Source: Atlantibacter sp. RC6 (GTDB lineage: Bacteria; Pseudomonadota; Gammaproteobacteria; Enterobacterales; Enterobacteriaceae). From it: a stretch of 64,000 bases of DNA. Within the stretch, counting starts at the first letter, position 1. Every line of letters starts with the position of its first letter. Below, in pieces: positions 49,433 through 57,928 of this stretch. Both the position numbers and the translations under genes were made by a program. Under the pieces are notes generated by a model that saw only the letters and a list, made by a program, of their open reading frames with translations, made no database searches and was not told the origin of the DNA. Location: contig NZ_JACHZE010000012.1 in NCBI RefSeq assembly GCF_014193285.1, positions 1 to 64,000 on the forward strand. The letters are read 5' to 3'.

Positions 49433-50602
49433 ATGAGCACACCGATCAAGCGGCTGGAAATCATTAAAAATGCCATCGAGCTGGAAGATGATGACATCAT
49501 CCAGAGCCAACTGGCACGGCTGAAAAGCGAAGCGTTTGACGATGAGCTTCAGGGGATCGTCATCGCGCTGGAAGCGAAAAACTACACCCGCGCGATGACG
49601 GCGATCACCGCCTGGCTGCAAAGCCAGCGCGCGATCACCCAGTGGCGCGATCCGCAAGTGGCGGCCAGCAAACTGGAGCTGAAAGCGCTGGAGGAACGCC
49701 TGCGCGATCTGATCGATCGCCGCAATGCGCGGGTACAGCAGTTGGATGAGTTTAACGATCTCTATTTCTCGCGCCTTGGACCGCTGATGCAGCAGATCCT
49801 CTCGCTGCGTAAAACGCTGGCGGAGCTAAATCTGCGCCGCCAGCAGGCAGAAGCGCGGCGACGGGAAGAGGATTATCGCCGCTGCCAGCAGTATACGGCT
49901 CAGGCGGTGGAAGTAATGACCACGCTGACGCAACGCTGGCGGGAGCTGCCCGCGGATTCCGTACAGGCGGTTGAAGCGCGTAAGCATTTGCAGCAGCAGA
50001 GTAACCTGATCGCCAATCTGCTTGCCGAAGCGCTGGAGCTGGAAACGGGGTTAACCCGCGAAGAAGAACCTGCGCGTCAGGCACGGGACCAGGCAAATGA
50101 AGCGTTCGAGAAATACCGCGAACAGCACCACGATGTGGAGAGTCGGTTACGTAAAGGCAAGGCGCTGTCGGAAGACGATCGCAACGAGCTGAAACGGCTG
50201 TGGCGGCAGGCCAGCAAGCTCTGCCACCCGGATCTGGTTGCCGACGATCGCAAAGAAGAAGCCAACGCCATTATGGTCCAGCTCAATCAGGCGAAGCAGC
50301 GCGGCGACGTGAAAGCCATTCGCTCACTGGTGGCCCGCCTGCAACACGGCTTTGAGCCGTTGATGGCGAGCGACAGGCTTAACGACCTGGAACGCATTCG
50401 CAAACGAATTGCGCAGGTGCGTGAGCAAATCGACACCCTGGTCACTGAACTGGCGGAACTGGAAAAAGAGGAATCCTGGCTGCTGGTCTCGTCGCTGAGC
50501 AATATGGAAGCCTACTTCGCCCAGCAGGAAAAAGCCCTGCACGACGTGCGCGCTTCGCTTGAACATCAGGTCAGCGAAGCGCAAGTGGATATTGCGGCGT
50601 AG
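49433..50602 (+). CDS. coiled-coil protein with J-domain-like HPD motif
   Basis: A 389-residue soluble, Glu/Arg/Gln-rich protein. Long heptad-like stretches at about 75-145, 185-245 and 330-389 predict coiled coils. Between them residues 245-310 look like the core of a J domain, with HPD at 265-267 in RLWRQASKLCHPDLVADD followed by a helix (ANAIMVQLNQAKQRGD). J domains stimulate DnaK-type ATPases, so this may be a specialised co-chaperone. Partner and function are unknown. It lies just left of the integrase stub that marks the island. Confidence 0.8.
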   Translation: MSTPIKRLEIIKNAIELEDDDIIQSQLARLKSEAFDDELQGIVIALEAKNYTRAMTAITAWLQSQRAITQWRDPQVAASKLELKALEERLRDLIDRRNARVQQLDEFNDLYFSRLGPLMQQILSLRKTLAELNLRRQQAEARRREEDYRRCQQYTAQAVEVMTTLTQRWRELPADSVQAVEARKHLQQQSNLIANLLAEALELETGLTREEEPARQARDQANEAFEKYREQHHDVESRLRKGKALSEDDRNELKRLWRQASKLCHPDLVADDRKEEANAIMVQLNQAKQRGDVKAIRSLVARLQHGFEPLMASDRLNDLERIRKRIAQVREQIDTLVTELAELEKEESWLLVSSLSNMEAYFAQQEKALHDVRASLEHQVSEAQVDIAA

Positions 50603-50603
50603 G

Positions 50604-50633
50604 TTATGGTGTCTGGCGGGCGTTGAGTTTCAT
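50604..50633 (-). pseudogene. 5' stub of a P4-type tyrosine integrase gene
   Basis: The minus strand reads MKLNARQTP and then a stop. MKLNARQ is the usual start of P4/CP4-type integrases (MKLNARQVETAKPKDKPY...), so only the first seven codons survive before the sequence passes into the coiled-coil gene end. The leader with GGGGGTA repeats is also kept (50632-50687). It marks the boundary of the accessory island. Confidence 0.6.
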
Positions 50634-50687
50634 CTGGGGGTATCTTTACCAGACCGAACAGCAAATACCCCCAGATGTACCCCCAAT
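50632..50687. repeat. inverted and direct repeats upstream of the integrase stub
   Basis: An 11-bp perfect inverted repeat ATCTGGGGGTA (50632-50642) / TACCCCCAGAT (50666-50676), followed by a further copy TACCCCCAAT (50678-50687). Such repeats lie before P4-type int genes and can bind the integrase or its regulator. Confidence 0.6.
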
Positions 50688-50999
50688 GACGTGTGGATTT
50701 TGGGGTATGTCCGTAGACGTTACGAGACTATCTGGAGCGCCTAAAGCCTTATAGCAAGCGGCTTGAGTAGATTTTAATAGACGTGGGAAGATGTGCAAGT
50801 GGTGCGATAATAGGAACATAACACAACCAAATTAACCATTGATAAATATACATATTTTCTTGTTTCATCTTTATACATGCCCCCTTTTGTGCCCCCATCT
50901 TGTTTTTCATGCGACTCGATGAGCCTTTCACCGAGTCGCCAATATCACCAATTTTTTCACAGACCGTGCAAATCTTCTCGACTCTTGAAGTCTTCCTCA
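50688..50999. other. island-edge intergenic region
   Basis: About 310 bp between the integrase-leader repeats and cbtA, AT-rich, without a convincing frame. A second C-run (TGCCCCCTTTTGTGCCCCCAT at about 50878-50898) resembles the repeats at 50632-50687, so it may be part of the same recombination or regulatory region. No tRNA gene was seen. Confidence 0.45.
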
Positions 51000-51365
51000 T
51001 TACCGCGATCGGCTAAGAACAATATTATTTACTTCCCGATACGAACAATTGTTCATTAATCCGCACGCCCTCCCGGCATGAAGGATATCTGTCACGGTCA
51101 AATATGGTGCTTGTTCCTTTGAGGTAAATCCTGTGCGATCGATACGTACTAACTCATACTTCTCCACCAGAAAATTAACGGCATCGACAAGCGTGATACC
51201 AGCTTCGATATGTCCCTTAATAACAGCTTCATCGCTGAACGGCGTGTCATTTAACATCAGACCATAGTGCTGCTCAAGAAGTCGGGCAAGCAGCATTTGC
51301 CAGAAAACCACGGGCGATGGACGTGACTGAACAGCCCGCTGGTTTATTGCAGGTAAAGTATTCAT
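51000..51365 (-). CDS. cbtA: CbtA/YeeV-family toxin
   Basis: A 121-residue type IV toxin of the CbtA (YeeV/YkfI/YpjF) family, marked by [58 protein letters not shown] and [10 protein letters not shown]. In E. coli CbtA inhibits FtsZ and MreB polymerisation. It lies 24 bp after the antitoxin gene and is last in the island module. Confidence 0.94.
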   Translation of the reverse strand: MNTLPAINQRAVQSRPSPVVFWQMLLARLLEQHYGLMLNDTPFSDEAVIKGHIEAGITLVDAVNFLVEKYELVRIDRTGFTSKEQAPYLTVTDILHAGRACGLMNNCSYREVNNIVLSRSR

Positions 51366-51389
51366 GAGTTGTTCTCGTAAAAGTGAGTT

Positions 51390-51749
51390 CTAAGGTCGAT
51401 TAGTGTGAGTGGGGTAAATGGCAATATAGACGTAGCCACAGGAGCCCTGCGTATCAGCTTCGCAGGTCAGCCCCTTTGCATAGAGCGTGACGCAATGCTG
51501 GTGTCGGGGATTCAATTCGCCGCAGGTAAGCATGAGCTCCACCTGCTTCAGCAGTACCGGGAATGCCTGGTCAAGATGGAGTATATCCACTTCATTGAAT
51601 TGGCCTGTTATGCTGGCGCGGTCAGCCAGATAATGTAGGCGGTTACCTTCCTGGACCAGACGAGCACCAAAATAAGGGATGGCGTTACGACTCAAGCCCC
51701 ACCAGGGCTCAGCAATATCGTCATTCACTGTCAGTGTCTTATTCGACAT
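51390..51749 (-). CDS. cbeA: CbeA/YeeU-family antitoxin
   Basis: A 119-residue antitoxin with PWWGLSRNAIPYFGARLVQEGNRLHYLADRA and LMLTCGELNPRHQHCVTLYAKGLTCEADTQGSCGYVYIAIYPT, clear CbeA marks. It opposes CbtA by promoting bundling of FtsZ and MreB rather than by binding the toxin (type IV). It follows the DUF987 gene by 20 bp. Confidence 0.95.
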   Translation of the reverse strand: MSNKTLTVNDDIAEPWWGLSRNAIPYFGARLVQEGNRLHYLADRASITGQFNEVDILHLDQAFPVLLKQVELMLTCGELNPRHQHCVTLYAKGLTCEADTQGSCGYVYIAIYPTHTNRP

Positions 51750-51769
51750 CTTAAGCTCCTTTTATAAAG

Positions 51770-51991
51770 TTAATTGAGAGTGACGCTGCGCAGACAGACA
51801 TAGGGTCCGTTCCGATCCTGGCGCCGCTCGGCAAAGACGGCCAGAACACCTTTGATTTCCTGAACTTCACGGCCGTAGTAATGGCAGACGCTCCCGGACC
51901 AGCGATATTTCCCGGTACAGAAGCGAAACAACCGCGACTGAGGATGCTGGCGATATATCGCCATCGCCTGACGTTTGCTGATAATTTTCAT
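51770..51991 (-). CDS. DUF987 family protein, YeeT-like
   Basis: A 73-residue basic protein of the DUF987 (YeeT/YkfH/YpjJ) family: MKIISKRQAMAIYRQHPQSRLFRFCTGKYRWSGSVCHYYGREVQ. It always sits between the RadC-like and CbeA genes in CP4-type islands. Function unknown; possible role in the toxin module is contextual only. Confidence 0.88.
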   Translation of the reverse strand: MKIISKRQAMAIYRQHPQSRLFRFCTGKYRWSGSVCHYYGREVQEIKGVLAVFAERRQDRNGPYVCLRSVTLN

Positions 51992-52011
51992 ACTGTTGCT
52001 TTCCTCTGAAA

Positions 52012-52488
52012 TTACAGCCAGCCCCGTTCAGCAAATGAGACGATATCCATTCGGCCAACCACCAGGTGGTCCAGCAGCCGGATATCCACCAGATCGAGTG
52101 CCTGTTTAAGACGCTCAGTGATTCGTCTGTCGGCATCGCTGGGTTCTGAATGCCCAGACGGGTGATTGTGTGCGAGTACGGCCGTTGCAGCGTTATGTCT
52201 CAGGCCTGCCTTCACCACTTCACGTGGATGCACCTCCGTACTGTTGATGGTGCCGCTGAACAATGTTTCGCATTCCAACAGACGATGCTGGTTATCCAGG
52301 TACAGCACCATAAATACCTCGCGCTCCAGGCCGGTCATTTTCAGACGCAGCCAGTCACGAACCGCCGCAGTGGACGTAAACAATGCACCCGGCTCACGAA
52401 GATGTTTCTCCAGTAATGAGAGTGCTCTCTGAACCGTACGACGGGTAGTCATCGGCAGTGCAGGTGAAGCTGTTAATTCGAAAGTCAT
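52012..52488 (-). CDS. RadC-like JAB-domain protein, YeeS family
   Basis: A 158-residue protein with the JAB/MPN metalloprotease fold: VFMVLYLDNQHRLLECETLFSGT, then the JAMM motif AHNHPSGHSEPSDAD (His-x-His ... Asp). I chose ATG 52488, with GAGGG upstream, because a start 87 bp earlier would overlap the ArdB-like gene. Despite the RadC name, a DNA-repair role is not supported in this family. Confidence 0.9.
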   Translation of the reverse strand: MTFELTASPALPMTTRRTVQRALSLLEKHLREPGALFTSTAAVRDWLRLKMTGLEREVFMVLYLDNQHRLLECETLFSGTINSTEVHPREVVKAGLRHNAATAVLAHNHPSGHSEPSDADRRITERLKQALDLVDIRLLDHLVVGRMDIVSFAERGWL

Positions 52489-52498
52489 ACCGTTTCCC

Positions 52499-52939
52499 TC
52501 AGTCGATAATCTGCAAAATGGCGCTGCATTCAGGATGCTGAAGGGCGTAATTACGCAGGCGGTAAAAGTGGTCACACATCACGTCACTACCCGTATGCCA
52601 GGCGTGGTAGTTCCAGGCCAGCAGACAAACCGCGATGCCTGCCGCTTCATTACCAAGGATGGCGCTATTACCGTTAAGGACGTTACACAACGACCATGTT
52701 TCGTCACCGTCCGGGGCAATAAATGCTCCACCGTTACTGAGCGTGAAGAAATTCCAGATGCCACCGGTGTAGTCCACGCATAACGCGTCCATCCGGCTAA
52801 AGACACGTGGCTCCAGTAATATCCACTGAGGAACCGTGCTGAAATGCTGGGGCCAGAAGCTGAGACGTTGCTCATTAGGGATGAGCGTGGCGGTTATGGG
52901 GGCAGGGACAAGAGAAGTATCAGGGAGGGCAATATTCAT
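52499..52939 (-). CDS. ArdB/KlcA-type antirestriction protein
   Basis: A 146-residue protein of the ArdB/KlcA/YafX family: PNEQRLSFWPQHF, MDALCVDYTGGIWNFFTLSNGGAFIAPD and EAAGIAVCLLAWNYHAWHT. ArdB proteins block type I restriction by a mechanism that does not involve direct binding to the enzyme. It sits 10 bp before the RadC-like gene. Confidence 0.92.
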   Translation of the reverse strand: MNIALPDTSLVPAPITATLIPNEQRLSFWPQHFSTVPQWILLEPRVFSRMDALCVDYTGGIWNFFTLSNGGAFIAPDGDETWSLCNVLNGNSAILGNEAAGIAVCLLAWNYHAWHTGSDVMCDHFYRLRNYALQHPECSAILQIID

Positions 52940-52956
52940 GGTGAGTGTCTCCGGAA

Positions 52957-52984
52957 ATAAAAAAGCCAGCCGGTAAGGGCTGGC
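52957..52984 (-). terminator. terminator after the DUF905 gene
   Basis: The minus strand has GCCAGCC / GGCTGGC arms (52984-52978 and 52971-52965) followed by six T. It splits the module into a DUF932-DUF905 transcript and an ArdB-RadC-toxin transcript. Confidence 0.75.
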
Positions 52985-53008
52985 GGGAATAAGGGGTCGT
53001 TAAGTCAG

Positions 53009-53239
53009 TCAGGGTTTACGAATACCGTAAGATGTGATGTAACAGTTAAGTAACCGTCCGGCTTCTGGCTCGAAGTTCCATGCCCGCCAGACCATCGTGC
53101 CGTTATAGCGTACGACCAGACGAAAATGTGTCCCCTGGTCGTCTTCGATAGCGACGTTCTTATATAGCTCTGTGAGGGATGTTGCCTGGTGGCGGGTAAA
53201 CGGACCGTCGGGGAGGGATAAAGCAGGTTCGGTATGCAC
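53009..53239 (-). CDS. DUF905 family protein, YkfF-like
   Basis: A 76-residue protein of the DUF905 family: [53 protein letters not shown]. The frame is open further upstream within the DUF932 gene; I prefer a GTG at 53239 (VHTEPALSL), with GGAG before it, as the start. Function unknown; it is a standard member of CP4-type modules. Confidence 0.78.
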   Translation of the reverse strand: MHTEPALSLPDGPFTRHQATSLTELYKNVAIEDDQGTHFRLVVRYNGTMVWRAWNFEPEAGRLLNCYITSYGIRKP

Positions 53240-53262
53240 GAATATGTGTCTCCGTTCCGATG

Positions 53263-54087
53263 TCAGGACTGACCGAGCAATGACAGCATGTTCTCTGCCA
53301 TCACCCACAGGGCGCGGTTGAGCTTCACGTCGCTGTCGATACCCTTAACGGCACGGGTATTTGCGCGCTTTCCGTTTGCCGCTCTCCCCACCAGTCCGCC
53401 TTTAATCAGGTTTTCCTGAATACGCTGATAAGTTGTCCAGAGATCTCCGGACTCATCCTGCCAGCGACGAGGGGCCAATAGCTGTGATTCCGTCACGGGC
53501 TGATGCTCCTCGCCAAAGCGATATGTCAGTGCAGCTTTTGCCAGTGCCTGTTGTGCTGGTGGTGGAAGCATTAGTGACTGCATGGCGTCGCGTTTTTCCT
53601 CCACCCTGTCAAACACCCCAAGCACCTCGTAAGCCCCTTCGATAACCTTTTCCACCACGTTTCCCTTATGGGGCACTCGCACCTCTCCAAAGCTCTCGCC
53701 GCAAATCAGTCCGTTCTGACAGACCGACCGGAACAGGCCCGGCAGCATTTGGTATGAACTCGAACCGTCATGGCTGTTAAGTAGGATAATTTCTGGCACC
53801 TGTTTACCGGTAATCTGCCCTTCGCGGCGCAGACGCAGCATATGTTTGGTGTGTGCCCGCTTGTCGGGGTTACGCACACGGGTCTGGCAGGCAAAGAACG
53901 GCTGAAAACCTTCGCGCTGCAGGTTATCCAGCAGGGTGATAGTCGGGATGCAGGTATAGCGCTCGCTGCGCGATTCATGCTTTTCCTCACTGAACACGCT
54001 GGGAACATAGTGAGCAAGTTCATCACGGGTTAAGGGACGGTCACGGCGAACAAGGTTCACCGCACCAAAGCGGGATGCTAATCGCAT
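53263..54087 (-). CDS. DUF932 family protein, YafZ/YfjQ-like
   Basis: A 274-residue protein of the DUF932 (YafZ/YfjQ) family: [76 protein letters not shown]. It is a standard island gene of unknown function; plasmid relatives are also described as DUF945-like. AAGGAG precedes the ATG. Confidence 0.9.
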   Translation of the reverse strand: MRLASRFGAVNLVRRDRPLTRDELAHYVPSVFSEEKHESRSERYTCIPTITLLDNLQREGFQPFFACQTRVRNPDKRAHTKHMLRLRREGQITGKQVPEIILLNSHDGSSSYQMLPGLFRSVCQNGLICGESFGEVRVPHKGNVVEKVIEGAYEVLGVFDRVEEKRDAMQSLMLPPPAQQALAKAALTYRFGEEHQPVTESQLLAPRRWQDESGDLWTTYQRIQENLIKGGLVGRAANGKRANTRAVKGIDSDVKLNRALWVMAENMLSLLGQS

Positions 54088-54117
54088 AATTCACTCCTTT
54101 GTGTGGTTATCGGTATA

Positions 54118-54155
54118 AAAAGAAAAGGCCACGCTCCCGAAGGAACATGGCCTTT
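54118..54155 (-). terminator. terminator of the secreted-protein gene
   Basis: The minus strand has AAAGGCCA / TGGCCTTT arms (54155-54148 and 54131-54124) followed by TTCTTTTT, about 30 bp after the stop codon. Confidence 0.7.
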
Positions 54156-54185
54156 AACATTACGAATGGCGTGGCGGATAACGCG

Positions 54186-54863
54186 TTATTGCCCCATATA
54201 TTCAACCCTGGCACCGGTGGCCTTACCATCAGCACCAATGGTGACTGTCACCTTATCGTAGGTACGGTACCCGGCATTGTAGACCTCATAAACCACAGTA
54301 TTTCCCTCCACTTTGTAGCTGCCAAAATCAGCGGCCTCAGCCGTGTCACGGTCATACTCTTTCGTGTACGCTTCTTTGGCCGCTTTCATGACTGAGCCTT
54401 TGTTAATCTCCGGCGCTGGGCTCCCGGCACTGGCAGCAAGGCCAGATACGTATTTCGGGCAGACCGTCATCATGTCCCCTCGGGTGAATGTCAGTTGCGC
54501 ACCAAAGACCTGAAGGGTCGATGTTTCCTGACCTGCAATCGAAGCAATTGCCTTTCTGGCGGCTGCAGGTGCCTGTCCGCCTTCAACCTCAACGGCCTTA
54601 AATCCAGTTTGCTGGTTGCACAACTGAGACGTGGGTACCAGATTGCCGTTTACACTGATGCGACTCCCCATCAGCTCCTGCGGGCCACTGGGGCAGCCCT
54701 GTAACTGGCCAAAGATGCCAATGGTGTTGTTTTTCAGCATCACCAGTGCCTGACCATTATCGGTCAGCGTCTGGCACCAGCCGTTTTTCACAGCCCAGTT
54801 ACCCGCCTGAGCAGAAACCGAAACGGCTGACAAAACAAGTGCAATCACGGTCTGAATTTTCAT
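54186..54863 (-). CDS. secreted protein of unknown function
   Basis: A 225-residue protein with a Sec signal peptide (MKIQTVIALVLSAVSVSAQA). The mature part contains four cysteines (NGWCQT, QGCPSG, SQLCNQQ, TVCPKY) able to form two disulfides, and a C-terminal segment rich in Tyr, Val and Thr (TVVYEVYNAGYRTYDKVTVTIGADG) that looks like beta strands. I do not recognise the family. It is on its own transcript between the DUF932 gene and the GTPase, where CP4-type islands normally carry other genes. Confidence 0.75.
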   Translation of the reverse strand: MKIQTVIALVLSAVSVSAQAGNWAVKNGWCQTLTDNGQALVMLKNNTIGIFGQLQGCPSGPQELMGSRISVNGNLVPTSQLCNQQTGFKAVEVEGGQAPAAARKAIASIAGQETSTLQVFGAQLTFTRGDMMTVCPKYVSGLAASAGSPAPEINKGSVMKAAKEAYTKEYDRDTAEAADFGSYKVEGNTVVYEVYNAGYRTYDKVTVTIGADGKATGARVEYMGQ

Positions 54864-55057
54864 ATGTCACCTTATTAATGAATCAGAAGCGGCAACGGGG
54901 GACGCGGTACACAAAAACTGATCCATCTTTGTATCCGAACCATGACGTTAACGTCCCTGTTCGTCGTGCTCATGAAGACTTTGAAAAATAAATATCCCTT
55001 TGCTTTGATAGGTAAAAGCGATCAATAGGGGGCTAATACATCGATATTTTAATAGAT

Positions 55058-55091
55058 AAAAACGATCGATATTTGATTATCGATCGTTTTT
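55058..55091. terminator. 13-bp perfect hairpin after the GTPase gene
   Basis: AAAAACGATCGAT / ATCGATCGTTTTT with an 8-base loop. It is perfectly symmetrical, so T-runs follow it in both directions. It lies about 56 bp past the GTPase stop and should stop its transcript. The GATC/ATCGAT content also offers Dam sites. The rest of 54864-55146 is AT-rich with no gene. Confidence 0.75.
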
Positions 55092-55146
55092 ACAGATCAA
55101 TATACTGTTTTTTGAATGTGGTAATTGAGGGGTAAATCGGCGGATT

Positions 55147-56040
55147 TCAGCCAAATATGCGGTCCCATAATGCCGTGGCAAGTTGCACTAACTTCTGTCT
55201 GATACTCCTTAACAGGGCAGTCCAGGCAGAGGGCAAGTGGTCAGGATTAATCACCGTGTCAAAAGCCTTACCCGCTGCCTCACCAAACTGCTGCCGTACA
55301 GCGGCGTCGCTGTCCGGGGTCTGATTCTCTGGTTTCAGCTGGCAATACACGGCACTGCTGGCCTGTACGGGTAAGGCATGCACCATCAACTCCACCATGG
55401 CGGGCAGGTTATAGCCGGTATGTGCAGAGACAGCCATGACCGGGAAAGAGGACGGCAACTGTCCGGCAACCTGAGCACTGACCGCTGCTAGTGAAAGGCA
55501 TTGCTCAGAAGAAGGTGATGCTTGCCAGGGCTCACCATCCCTGAGGGGCGGAATACGGTCGGCCTGAGTCAGTACAAACAGGAAACGTGAAGGATCGGCA
55601 CCTGCTTCCATCAGTGCCCTGTACGCACTGATATCTGTTGCCCGGGCACGGTCATCGGCACGCAGCACCCAGATAATCAAATCCAGCTCTGCCAGCAACG
55701 CCTTATAGAGCGCCAGATATTCCTCGTCGTATTCCGGTGTCTCACCCACACCCGGTAAATCCACCAGCGTCATACAACGATTACCCACATCTAGGATCAT
55801 CCGCTGGGGTTCCCGGGTGCAACCGAGCAAATCACTGGTCAGGCAAACGGGTTGCTGAAAAAGCGCGTTGCATAATGAACTCTTGCCCGCACCACTTTTG
55901 CCCATGATGCCTATCATGGGTTCATAGCGAATCGCCTCCTGGAGGCGGGAAAGAATACGTTCAGCAGAATGCGGGGGTAAGAGATTAAGACAGGTGCGCA
56001 GAACATTGCTTGTATCCTGCGGGTCGGGGATTTGAGGCAT
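55147..56040 (-). CDS. YeeP/YfjP-family GTPase
   Basis: A 297-residue Era-like GTPase of the island YeeP/YfjP/YkfA group. Motifs: G1 GKSGAGKSSLCNALF, G3 LVDLPGVGE, G4 VLTQADRIP. The C-terminal third is helical and ends in an amphipathic segment (QLATALWDRIFG) that may touch the membrane. A role in the cell envelope or in phage defence is suggested by distribution but not established. Confidence 0.92.
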   Translation of the reverse strand: MPQIPDPQDTSNVLRTCLNLLPPHSAERILSRLQEAIRYEPMIGIMGKSGAGKSSLCNALFQQPVCLTSDLLGCTREPQRMILDVGNRCMTLVDLPGVGETPEYDEEYLALYKALLAELDLIIWVLRADDRARATDISAYRALMEAGADPSRFLFVLTQADRIPPLRDGEPWQASPSSEQCLSLAAVSAQVAGQLPSSFPVMAVSAHTGYNLPAMVELMVHALPVQASSAVYCQLKPENQTPDSDAAVRQQFGEAAGKAFDTVINPDHLPSAWTALLRSIRQKLVQLATALWDRIFG

Positions 56041-56137
56041 GATTTACTCCTGTGAAAAAATAGCGCCGGAAAATGGTTAACCGTCTGTTCAAAGGAGTAA
56101 TATAGGTTTAAATTTTTCTGGAATGAGGGAATATGAA

Positions 56138-57289
56138 ATGGCTAAATGTGTACGAAAAAACTGCAATCGTTTAGTGTCCCCATTACCTGAAGCAAAACGT
56201 AAAAGGCTCTGTAAAAAACATTATTTGCGCTTCTGCGAACTGAGTGAGCGCAAGGAAAAAGACCTTGTTTATCGGATTAATAAATATATCCCTCGTAAAA
56301 TAAAACGATTAAAGAAGGGGCGCATTTACTATTGCGCATTCAATAGCAGGAGGGGATATGTCAGAAAGATATCTTCAATTGAAAATGCTGGATTAATAAG
56401 ACAGGCCAGAGAGAAGCTTGTATTAATACGAAAAACACCGGCTTGGAGAAACACAGAAAGCTATGTACGCCGTATAAGAATCGGGCCGGATCTTCCTGTT
56501 TCATTAAATGAAGTAACGGAACTGTATAGTATCTACTCCTGGATTAATTTTTGTAAAAACAGCAAGCTTTATGCAATGAATTATCTTGGTGGCGGCGAGG
56601 GAAATTTAAAATTGCAACTTTATAAACTTCCTTCCCCAAGTAAGATAGGAGATTCCTCACACCAACAAAACATTATCACACCTATTACTTTAAAAAACAA
56701 AGTAATTAATCAACTCGCAAAAAACCGCAATTCCAGGGGGACTACTAACGTAAAAAAACCACTCAGCCTGTACAAATCTTTAATTGAGTTAGAGGATGAA
56801 CGGGTTGTGGCATTAAAATTACTCCAATTAACAATTGAGACATCTGTACACCCTCACCAATATAGTAATAATCTACCGTATCTTAGCCCTGGCGATGTCC
56901 CTCCATTATTTGGCCTCTTATTAAATGAACTAAAAAGACTGAATGTCGTTGGCGTGAATGATTCGATGTTAAAACTCGCTAAAAAATACAAAAATGAATC
57001 CTTTACGTTAGAGTTAATAGCAATTCATGTTATTTTTAACATGGCAAGAAATGGCACCCCCGAAGTTTATTCATTTTTATCAAGTAAGTTTGATAAAAAT
57101 GGTCATTTGTACAGGTCCGTAATGATTATCTTCATGATGCTTGAGTTGGATTTGGATTCTTATCCTGAATTATTGGAGCTTTACAACTCTTTCTTTAGTA
57201 CGGATGTAATCAAAATCAAAGATAATATATTGCTATGGGCGTCAGGTAAGAAAGAAACACTCCCTTTTGAATACCAACCTGGAATTTAA
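56138..57289 (+). CDS. unknown cargo protein with N-terminal zinc-finger-like motif
   Basis: A 383-residue protein from an AT-rich gene. I chose ATG 56138 (MAKCVRKNCNRLV), with GAGGGA 9 bp upstream, over an in-frame ATG 15 bp earlier. Residues 4-32 form C-x4-C-x15-C-x2-H-Y-L-R, the pattern of small phage zinc fingers often linked to HNH or DNA-binding proteins. The next 60 residues are strongly basic (YIPRKIKRLKKGRIYYC), consistent with nucleic-acid binding. The C-terminal 200 residues look all-helical (LIELEDERVVALKLLQLTIE; LELIAIHVIFNMARNG). I know no family. It is divergent from the GTPase, in a cargo position before alpA. Confidence 0.75.
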   Translation: MAKCVRKNCNRLVSPLPEAKRKRLCKKHYLRFCELSERKEKDLVYRINKYIPRKIKRLKKGRIYYCAFNSRRGYVRKISSIENAGLIRQAREKLVLIRKTPAWRNTESYVRRIRIGPDLPVSLNEVTELYSIYSWINFCKNSKLYAMNYLGGGEGNLKLQLYKLPSPSKIGDSSHQQNIITPITLKNKVINQLAKNRNSRGTTNVKKPLSLYKSLIELEDERVVALKLLQLTIETSVHPHQYSNNLPYLSPGDVPPLFGLLLNELKRLNVVGVNDSMLKLAKKYKNESFTLELIAIHVIFNMARNGTPEVYSFLSSKFDKNGHLYRSVMIIFMMLELDLDSYPELLELYNSFFSTDVIKIKDNILLWASGKKETLPFEYQPGI

Positions 57290-57688
57290 AAATTAAAGGT
57301 GTCTAACACCAATAAATCTGATAGTGATTGTCATTCTCATTTGTAAATTTCGTTTTTTTAGCATGCGCGAAAAAATCGATCATGGCGGTGAAAGCCTCGT
57401 TAGCGCTATGACATAGCTTGCTATGCGCTAAACGCGCAGAGCTGTGAATCTCAACCTTGAGAGGTACTTCTGGAAAATCAACATAGCTTTACACAGTCTA
57501 AAATTTGCTTGCAGGCGGCTCGATAGGACTCTCTTAAGTACACCCTAAAAAAGGGCACATACTGAGCATAAAAGATATTAACTGTATTTTTTTACTGTTG
57601 AGTACCATGGTGTGAGGTGAATATCCAAGGTACCACTGGGTACCACACATCGCCTCCCGAACTCACACTACATTGCGGGAGCATTTCC
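57290..57688. other. long leader region before alpA
   Basis: About 400 bp without a convincing gene. It contains several short repeats: CTATGACATAGCTTGCTAT near 57410 is partly self-complementary, and TACCA recurs at 57603, 57631 and 57641, the last two inside GGTACCACTG/GGTACCACAC 10 bp apart. AlpA autoregulation sites or an att region are possible explanations. Confidence 0.5.
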
Positions 57689-57928
57689 ATGACAAACAAA
57701 ACTCATCCGATATCATCCAGCACCCAGACAACCACATCTTTACTGAATGATCAGCTCGTTGATATGACGTTCATCACCGCCTATACAAACATGACAGACA
57801 AATGGTTCTACCGATTAATTTCAGAGAATGCGTTCCCTGCACCAATTAAACTGGGTCGCAGTTCACGCTGGCTAAAAAGCGAAGTGGAAAAATGGATGCT
57901 GGATAAAATACAAGCATCTCGAGGTTAG
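57689..57928 (+). CDS. alpA: AlpA-family excisionase/regulator
   Basis: A 79-residue winged-helix protein of the AlpA/MerR-like group: LVDMTFITAYTNMTDKWFYRLISENAFPAPIKLGRSSRWLKSEVEKWMLDKI. In E. coli AlpA activates the slpA (intA) integrase and promotes island excision. I chose ATG 57689 (GGGAG upstream), since a start 72 bp earlier lacks the family fit. Here its integrase target survives only as a stub. Confidence 0.88.
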   Translation: MTNKTHPISSSTQTTTSLLNDQLVDMTFITAYTNMTDKWFYRLISENAFPAPIKLGRSSRWLKSEVEKWMLDKIQASRG

